DNA of 35,127 bases from Desulfonatronospira sp. (GTDB lineage: Bacteria; Desulfobacterota; Desulfovibrionia; Desulfovibrionales; Desulfonatronovibrionaceae), in contig SLDX01000133.1 of NCBI GenBank assembly GCA_007125075.1, positions 1 to 35,127 on the forward strand, read 5' to 3'. The notes beneath the pieces are model-generated. The model saw only the letters and a program-made list of their open reading frames with translations. It was not told the DNA's origin and made no database searches. The translations under genes were made by a program, and so were the position numbers. Position 1 is the first letter of the stretch. Each line of letters starts with the position of its first letter. This document shows, piece after piece, positions 29,309 to 35,127 of the stretch.

Positions 29309-31225
29309 GTGAACAGTTTTTTTATTTCCACGCCGATCTATTATGTAAATGCCAAGCCGCATCTGGGGCATGCCTATACTACCATAGTCGCCGACAGCAT
29401 AAACCGCCTGCAGCGCATGCAGCAGAAAAATACTTTTTTTCTCACCGGCACAGACGAACATGGAGATAAGATAGTGGAAGCCGCCCGGGAGCATGGTCAG
29501 GATCCGGGAGAATACGCGGACAGAATCAGCTCTTTGTTCAGGGAAGCCTGGCCATGGCTGGAAGTTGACTATTCCAGATTCATCCGCACCACAGAGTCTG
29601 AGCATATCAGATGCGTGCAGGGTTTTCTGGACCTGGTTTATTCCAGGGGGGACATATATTTTGGGGAATACGGGGGGCACTACTGTTTTGGATGCGAGCG
29701 TTTCTACACGGAAAAGGAACTGAAAGACGGCCTGTGCCCGGATCACCTTAAAGCACCACAATTCTTGCAGGAAAAGAATTATTTTTTCCGGATGAGCAAG
29801 TATCTTGCTCCCCTGCGCGATCATATCCTGAAAAATCCTGATTTCATACGCCCTGAGCGGTACCGGAACGAAGTTCTGTGCATGCTTTCCGAGGATCTGT
29901 CCGATCTTTGCATTTCCCGCCCTAAATCCAGGCTGACCTGGGGCATAGAGCTGCCATTTGATCCTGATTATGTGACCTATGTCTGGTTTGATGCCCTGCT
30001 CAATTATATCTCAGCCCTGGACTGGCCTGAGGGAGAGAACTTCAGAAAGTTCTGGCCCGGTGCTCACCATCTGGTAGCTAAAGACATATTAAAGCCGCAT
30101 GCCATATTCTGGCCCACAATGCTAATGTCCGCGGGAGTGAATCTTTACCGGGGCCTTAGGGTGCACGGCTACTGGACAATCAACCAGGCCAAGATGTCCA
30201 AGAGTCTGGGCAATGTGGTCAAGCCCATGGATATGGTTGAGAAATACGGACTGGGTCCTTTCAGATATTTTCTGCTCCGGGAAATGCAGTTCGGTCTGGA
30301 TGCCAGTTTTTCCGAAGAAGCTCTGGTGGGCAGGCTCAATTCGGACCTGGCCAATGACCTGGGAAATCTGTGCAACCGGACTCTGGCCATGACCCACAAA
30401 TACCTCAAGGGTCTGGTCCCTGAAAAGGCACAGCTGCTTAAGGAAGACCAGGAACTTATAAACAGCGGCCTTTCCGCCCTTGAAGAGTACCTGCGCCTGT
30501 TTGAAGACTTTCAGTTTTCCAAAGCTTTAGGGGTGTTGTGGGGCTTTATCAGCCGGTTGAACAAATATGTTGATTCCAGCGCGCCCTGGGCGCTTTACAA
30601 ACAGCAGGATATGGACAGACTGCGCACGGTCATGCACACCCTTTTGCAGGGCCTGCGCAAAATCGCGCTGTTTCTGTGGCCGGTCATGCCCTCTAGTGCT
30701 GAGAGCCTGCTTATGCAGGTCGGGGAAGAACTGGATCTGAGCAAAGTGGATCTGGATCAGGAGACAGCTTCCTGGTCAGGTCTATCTGCAGGCACCCTGG
30801 TAGCCAAAAAGTCCAACCTCTTTCCGCGCAGGGAGCTTGTCCTTGAGCAGGAGTCATCTGTACAGACAGCAGTACAGCCCGTCCAGAGCAGCAGAAAGCC
30901 TGCGGTCGAATTCGGGGATTTTCAGAAACTGGATCTGGTCACAGGAAGGGTGCTTGAAGCGCAAAAAGTCAAGGGTGCGGACAGACTGCTCAAGCTGAAC
31001 GTGGATATCGGCGAACACAGCCCCAGGCAGATAGTGGCAGGCCTGGCAGAGTTCTTTGAGCCAGAGGATCTGAAGCAGCGCGAAGTGGTGGTCCTGGCCA
31101 ACCTGGCTCCCAAAAAAATCCGCGGGGTTGAGTCTCATGGGATGATCCTGGCAGTGCGCGAAAAAGAAACAATGGCCCTTCTAAGCACTTCCTCGAAAAC
31201 TTCACCTGGAAGCCAGGTAAGCTGA
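29309..31225 (+). CDS. metG: Methionyl-tRNA synthetase with C-terminal tRNA-binding domain
   Basis: 638 aa from GTG; STPIYYVNAKPHLGHAYTT, zinc knuckle CFGCERFYTEKELKDGLCPDH, AKMSKSLGN, C-terminal EMAPII-like domain. Confidence 0.97.
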   Translation: MNSFFISTPIYYVNAKPHLGHAYTTIVADSINRLQRMQQKNTFFLTGTDEHGDKIVEAAREHGQDPGEYADRISSLFREAWPWLEVDYSRFIRTTESEHIRCVQGFLDLVYSRGDIYFGEYGGHYCFGCERFYTEKELKDGLCPDHLKAPQFLQEKNYFFRMSKYLAPLRDHILKNPDFIRPERYRNEVLCMLSEDLSDLCISRPKSRLTWGIELPFDPDYVTYVWFDALLNYISALDWPEGENFRKFWPGAHHLVAKDILKPHAIFWPTMLMSAGVNLYRGLRVHGYWTINQAKMSKSLGNVVKPMDMVEKYGLGPFRYFLLREMQFGLDASFSEEALVGRLNSDLANDLGNLCNRTLAMTHKYLKGLVPEKAQLLKEDQELINSGLSALEEYLRLFEDFQFSKALGVLWGFISRLNKYVDSSAPWALYKQQDMDRLRTVMHTLLQGLRKIALFLWPVMPSSAESLLMQVGEELDLSKVDLDQETASWSGLSAGTLVAKKSNLFPRRELVLEQESSVQTAVQPVQSSRKPAVEFGDFQKLDLVTGRVLEAQKVKGADRLLKLNVDIGEHSPRQIVAGLAEFFEPEDLKQREVVVLANLAPKKIRGVESHGMILAVREKETMALLSTSSKTSPGSQVS

Positions 31226-31256
31226 TTCTCAATCAGGCTATATTTTCAGCCCGTCC

Positions 31257-32606
31257 TCAGGAGCCTTTGTTCCTGCGGGCCTGCCTCTGCCTGGCCTGAT
31301 ACATGAAAGTCCTGATGGCCAGCTCCCGGTTCGGCTGGATGGAGCCGTCGTAAGGGGTATCCAGAAAAGGTATTTTCTTTTCCAGAAGAATGGGCTTCAA
31401 TATCGCCGAACAGATGGTGCTGGGCATGCAGGTGAAGGGAAAGACGTTGACAACGCCGTCATAGTTCTCATGAACGTATTCCATGGCTCCGCCGATGCTT
31501 ATGGCCGCTTCCGTACCGATGTCGAAATTGAACAAACGGTCGTTGTCCAGCTGTTTTTCCAGGCTGGCGATGCGGTGATCACCCTCGATGTCCAGGTGTC
31601 TGGTCGCGCTGGCGTAAGTCTGGTCCTGGCGCCATAACTGGTATTTTATCTCGATTTGATAATCCATCCATTTTTTCGAAGACCTGAACAGGCCCCGGGC
31701 ATCTTTTCCCTTCCAGGCCCTGCGCCAAAGCCGCTTTGTCTCCCTTAAATTGGTGTATGCCACAAAGTTGAACCATTCCCCTAGGGAAGCATCCACCACT
31801 TCACCTCCGTGCTTTTCTATCTCTTTGATCAGGTACTGGTTCGACTGTGGATGGGTGCGCAGGTAGATTTCGCCGATTATCCCGATGCGCGGCCTTCTGG
31901 GCTTGTCCGGATCCATGAGCTTTGCGGCCCTTATGACGATATCCTCAAGCAGTGAGTACAGGGCTTTGAAGTTTCTGGTTTCACCCACCTGTTCAATCCT
32001 GTTCTGCATTTCCGTTAGGGCCTGATCCATGAAGAGGTCTGTTTCCCCGGGATTTTTTTCATAAGGCCTGACTCTCCAGACCACCCTGTCCAGAACATCG
32101 GAAATTATGGTGGCCACGTAAGCCAGGCGCCGAAAAAGCCTTGATTTTTCCGCGGGCATGATCATGGAAGAAGAGTAACTGTCTGTCGCGGACAGATAAG
32201 TGATGTTCACATCTTCGAACTCTGGAAATTTGTCCAGGACCAGGCGGTGCATCTTGTTGTACATTCCGAATCTGCATGGTCCGTCGGCTTCGGGCATAAA
32301 ATAAACGTAATCATCCGGAGAAAAGTCATCTCCCAGACGTTTTTTTTCCTCCTGCAGAAAGTGGAGGATATCCCCCAGAGTAACCTGGCAGGGAAAACAT
32401 TCCTTGCCTGATGTGTATTCCTTGCCCAGGGCCAGACCGGTATAAGTGGGCATGACTCTGGCCGGGACTCCGTAAGCCCTGAAACTGGATGAAAGAAGCC
32501 TGGCCCCGAAAGGTGACATGTCCGGAATGAGCAGGGTTTTGCCGGTGATATCGAACTGGCCTACGCTCTTGGTCAGCCTTTCTTGGAAAAAGTTTTGTTT
32601 TTGCAT
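31257..32606 (-). CDS. 2-hydroxyglutaryl-CoA dehydratase/activase-related protein (BcrC/BadD/HgdB or DUF2229-like)
   Basis: 449 aa; GKECFPCQVTLGDILHFLQ, FMPEADGPCRFGMYNKMHRLVLD, RIGIIGEIYLRTHPQSNQ; follows the large activase gene on the same strand. Confidence 0.75.
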   Translation of the reverse strand: MQKQNFFQERLTKSVGQFDITGKTLLIPDMSPFGARLLSSSFRAYGVPARVMPTYTGLALGKEYTSGKECFPCQVTLGDILHFLQEEKKRLGDDFSPDDYVYFMPEADGPCRFGMYNKMHRLVLDKFPEFEDVNITYLSATDSYSSSMIMPAEKSRLFRRLAYVATIISDVLDRVVWRVRPYEKNPGETDLFMDQALTEMQNRIEQVGETRNFKALYSLLEDIVIRAAKLMDPDKPRRPRIGIIGEIYLRTHPQSNQYLIKEIEKHGGEVVDASLGEWFNFVAYTNLRETKRLWRRAWKGKDARGLFRSSKKWMDYQIEIKYQLWRQDQTYASATRHLDIEGDHRIASLEKQLDNDRLFNFDIGTEAAISIGGAMEYVHENYDGVVNVFPFTCMPSTICSAILKPILLEKKIPFLDTPYDGSIQPNRELAIRTFMYQARQRQARRNKGS

Positions 32607-32704
32607 GTTTTTCTAAAGGGATTATGAATTTGCGTTATATGATTCTAAAGGCATCCGCAGGCGCCGTTTCACAGCACCTCAGGCTTGCTTTTCCGGCTGG
32701 CAAC

Positions 32705-35127
32705 TTACTGACCGACCGCATGGTCCAGACCTTTTTTGGTTTGCCCGGCCTGATGTGTTTCCTTGAGGATGTTGTGCACCACATTCTTGTAGGCTTCTAT
32801 CCGGGTGATAGTTCCCGCCACCGCGCTGTGCTCGTCCAGCTCAAGTATCAGGGCCGGCTTGTCTTTGAGTATGTGTCCATAGAAATGTTCCAGAAACGAG
32901 TCCGGTCCGCAGGAAAAGTTGGTCAGATGGACACCGAACCAGTTGGGTCTGCGGGCGATCAGCTTGGCCGTGCGGAGGATGCGTCCGCCAAGACCCCAGT
33001 ACATGCGGGGAAAATCCTTGAGATCCTCCTGTTCAAAATCCACAAAGTCCATGGGCAGGGCGGTGATTTCCAGTTTGGCCAGCTGGCGCCCGAGTCTCAG
33101 GTTCAGCCGTTCGTCGTACACATTGTAGGGTCTTCCGGTAACTATCCATACCGGAGAGGAGGGATCCAGTCCGGAAAGGATTTCCCTGCCCTTGCGGCGC
33201 ATTTCTTCCCTGAACTTCATCTGTCTGTCCCAGCCCAGGGCTGCAGCCTCGTGCATCTTGCTTTCCCTGATCTTCAAGGATGCCGGCAGAGACTGATAAA
33301 AATTATAGGCTATGCTGTCCACGCCTTCCTTTAAAAACAGGGTTGGCCTGATAATCCTGGAGTCAGGAATCTTAAGGGCGGCCTTGGACATGTACTGTGA
33401 GCTCTCGACCATGGGGCAGAGCACCCCGCGTTCACCGTCATGATCTGGAGTGGGGACGTTTATCGGGTCGGGCAGAAAAAGAAAATCCGCGCTGCTGTTC
33501 AGGAGGTGGTGCACATGGCCGTGAAAGACTTTTACCGGAAAGCAGGTTTCAGCGGTTACCGTCTCCACTCCGGAAAAGGCGATGGCCTGATTGGTTGGAG
33601 GGCTGAAGAGAACATTAAGGCCCAGTTCAGCAAAGATATTGGCCCAGAGAATGCCCCATTCCAGGGAATGAAGGGCCAGGGGTATGCCGATTACCGGCTT
33701 GTCCGGACGGGGTTTTTCCATATTTTCCTGACTCATCAGGGCTTCCTGTGGCAGGAAGTTGTTGAACAGTTCTCTGCGCAGCAGAAAGTAATTATCCCTG
33801 GTCCGGCCCTGGACCGTGGATGCTTCATAGCGCCCGCAGTCTCCGCCCCAGATGCTTTTGCGTCCACCAAAATTGTAGATCTTGAGTTTGCATTCGTTGT
33901 GGCAGTTTTTATCCACACGGCAGAAAGATTCCTTGAAACTGACTTCGATGCCTGCCAGGTCTTCGAGGTTGCGATCCTTAATTCCGATCTCGCCGGAATC
34001 GAATTTTTCCTGCACTGCCAGGGCGGTACCAAAGGCGCCCATGACCTCGCGGTGTCTGGGCACGATTATCGGTTTTTTCAAAACCCTTTCGAACGCGGCA
34101 ACAATACCCTTGTTCAGCGAGGGTCCGCCCAGAAACATTATCCTGTTGCCTATTGGCCTGTTCTCCACCACCCGGTGCAGGTAATTGCGTACTATGGCGT
34201 AGCACAGACCGGCGATCAGATCTTTGCGCCCGGCTCCTTTCAAAGAATAGCCCACCAGATCAGATTCCATAAACACCGTGCATCTTTCAGCCAGATTGAC
34301 CGGGCTTTCAGCGGACAGAGCGATATCCTGGAACTGACCGACAATATTTATGTTCATCTTGCTGGCCAGTTCGTGCAGAAAACTGCCTGTACCAGCGGCG
34401 CAGATCTTGTTCATGACGAAATCCACGGGGTGGGATTCATGGATGGAAATGTACTTGGAATCCTGGCCGCCTATTTCAAAGATGGTGTCTATATCGCTGT
34501 TGACCTTAACGGCTCCACGGGCATGAGCGGTGATTTCATCGATTATCAGGTCGGCGTCGATAAAATCGCCGACAACATTACGTCCCGATCCGGTTGTACC
34601 CACGGCCATCAAGTCAATTTTCCGGCCGGCTTCACGGACCAGATGCTTAAGCAGCTCCTGGGCGACTTCAATGGGTTTGCCTTTGGTGGCCACATACCGC
34701 TTGTGAATTATCCTGCCCTGGTCGTCGATCAGGCAGTATTTGGTGGAAGTGGAGCCGATATCTATGCCCAGAAAGGCCCTGGTTCTGCTTTTTCCTCCGG
34801 CAGTCAGGGGCTTCAGGCTGTTATCCGGGTCGAAGTGGGACAGATTAAGATGCAAAGGCTCAGCCCTTGGAAAATCGTAATCAGAAGTAGTTTTGGACTG
34901 GTCCAGCCGGTTCAGGTCTACGCGGTTTCTGAGGTTCATTTTCCTGGATTGCAGAGCAGCTCCCAGAGCGCCGAGTGAAGTGTGGTAAGCAGGAACCTGC
35001 AGACCTGGAAAGTGCTGCCTGAAGGCCCTGACCAGCAGTTCGTTTTCAGCCATGCCCCCGATAAAGGCGATAGGTTCATGCAGTTTGCGGTTGGAGACTA
35101 TGGTGCTCAGATAATTGGCTGCAGTGC
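32705..35127 (-). CDS. Acyl-CoA dehydratase activase (BcrAD/BadFG ATPase fused to DUF2229-like domain), 5' end truncated by the window
   Basis: FLGIDIGSTSTKYCLID, EIGGQDSKYISI, MNKICAAGTGSFL, CTVFMESDLVGY, FLGGPSLNKG; C-terminal CFPVKVFHGH and NFSCGPDSF. The frame stays open upstream of the listed Met to the window edge (...TAANYLSTIVSNRKLHEPIAFIGGMAENE). Confidence 0.85.
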   Translation of the reverse strand, partial: TAANYLSTIVSNRKLHEPIAFIGGMAENELLVRAFRQHFPGLQVPAYHTSLGALGAALQSRKMNLRNRVDLNRLDQSKTTSDYDFPRAEPLHLNLSHFDPDNSLKPLTAGGKSRTRAFLGIDIGSTSTKYCLIDDQGRIIHKRYVATKGKPIEVAQELLKHLVREAGRKIDLMAVGTTGSGRNVVGDFIDADLIIDEITAHARGAVKVNSDIDTIFEIGGQDSKYISIHESHPVDFVMNKICAAGTGSFLHELASKMNINIVGQFQDIALSAESPVNLAERCTVFMESDLVGYSLKGAGRKDLIAGLCYAIVRNYLHRVVENRPIGNRIMFLGGPSLNKGIVAAFERVLKKPIIVPRHREVMGAFGTALAVQEKFDSGEIGIKDRNLEDLAGIEVSFKESFCRVDKNCHNECKLKIYNFGGRKSIWGGDCGRYEASTVQGRTRDNYFLLRRELFNNFLPQEALMSQENMEKPRPDKPVIGIPLALHSLEWGILWANIFAELGLNVLFSPPTNQAIAFSGVETVTAETCFPVKVFHGHVHHLLNSSADFLFLPDPINVPTPDHDGERGVLCPMVESSQYMSKAALKIPDSRIIRPTLFLKEGVDSIAYNFYQSLPASLKIRESKMHEAAALGWDRQMKFREEMRRKGREILSGLDPSSPVWIVTGRPYNVYDERLNLRLGRQLAKLEITALPMDFVDFEQEDLKDFPRMYWGLGGRILRTAKLIARRPNWFGVHLTNFSCGPDSFLEHFYGHILKDKPALILELDEHSAVAGTITRIEAYKNVVHNILKETHQAGQTKKGLDHAVGQ

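Noticed and set aside
31219-31240. Terminator hairpin CTGATT-ctc-AATCAG at the metG stop
   Set aside because: Short 6-bp stem overlapping the stop codon with a weak T-run; not convincing.
32624-33334. 236-aa plus-strand ORF
   Set aside because: Antisense to the activase C-terminal region; no domain recognised.
33440-34978. 512-aa ORF on the plus strand
   Set aside because: Lies antisense to the well-supported activase CDS, with no recognisable domain; a shadow ORF.

Overview
The 35.1-kb window looks like a dense chromosomal housekeeping segment. Gene content and protein style suggest a sulfate-reducer-like delta-proteobacterium (Desulfobacterota, probably near Desulfovibrionales); this placement is inference only. 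Left to right: tRNA-Cys (partial) and tRNA-Gly; a DUF364-type protein; dksA; an NFACT/RqcH protein; a NifU-like scaffold; clpX-clpP-tig (minus) with tRNA-Leu(UAG); an SPL-like radical SAM protein overlapping a ParB-like protein (minus); a divergent EF-G paralogue; RNase J; an alpha/beta hydrolase; an M48 protease; a class II (B12) ribonucleotide reductase; ftsE-ftsX; a methyltransferase; nikR-folE2; recA-alaS; nfnA-nfnB-like genes; a RicT/PSP1 protein; metG; and a BcrAD/BadFG-type activase locus that runs off the right edge. I saw no CRISPR array, prophage, IS element or obvious defence island. The points most worth a second look are: the GTGA-overlapped ParB-like/SPL-like radical SAM pair; the EF-G paralogue with Asp in place of the catalytic His (DTPGD); the NifU-like scaffold missing the third scaffold Cys; a structured, possibly RNA-encoding 387-bp divergent intergenic region; mutually exclusive hairpins in the nrdJ leader; the TAATG-coupled nikR-folE2 pair; and the activase locus with no visible dehydratase subunits. 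All calls come from reading the sequence and ORF translations; no database search was run.
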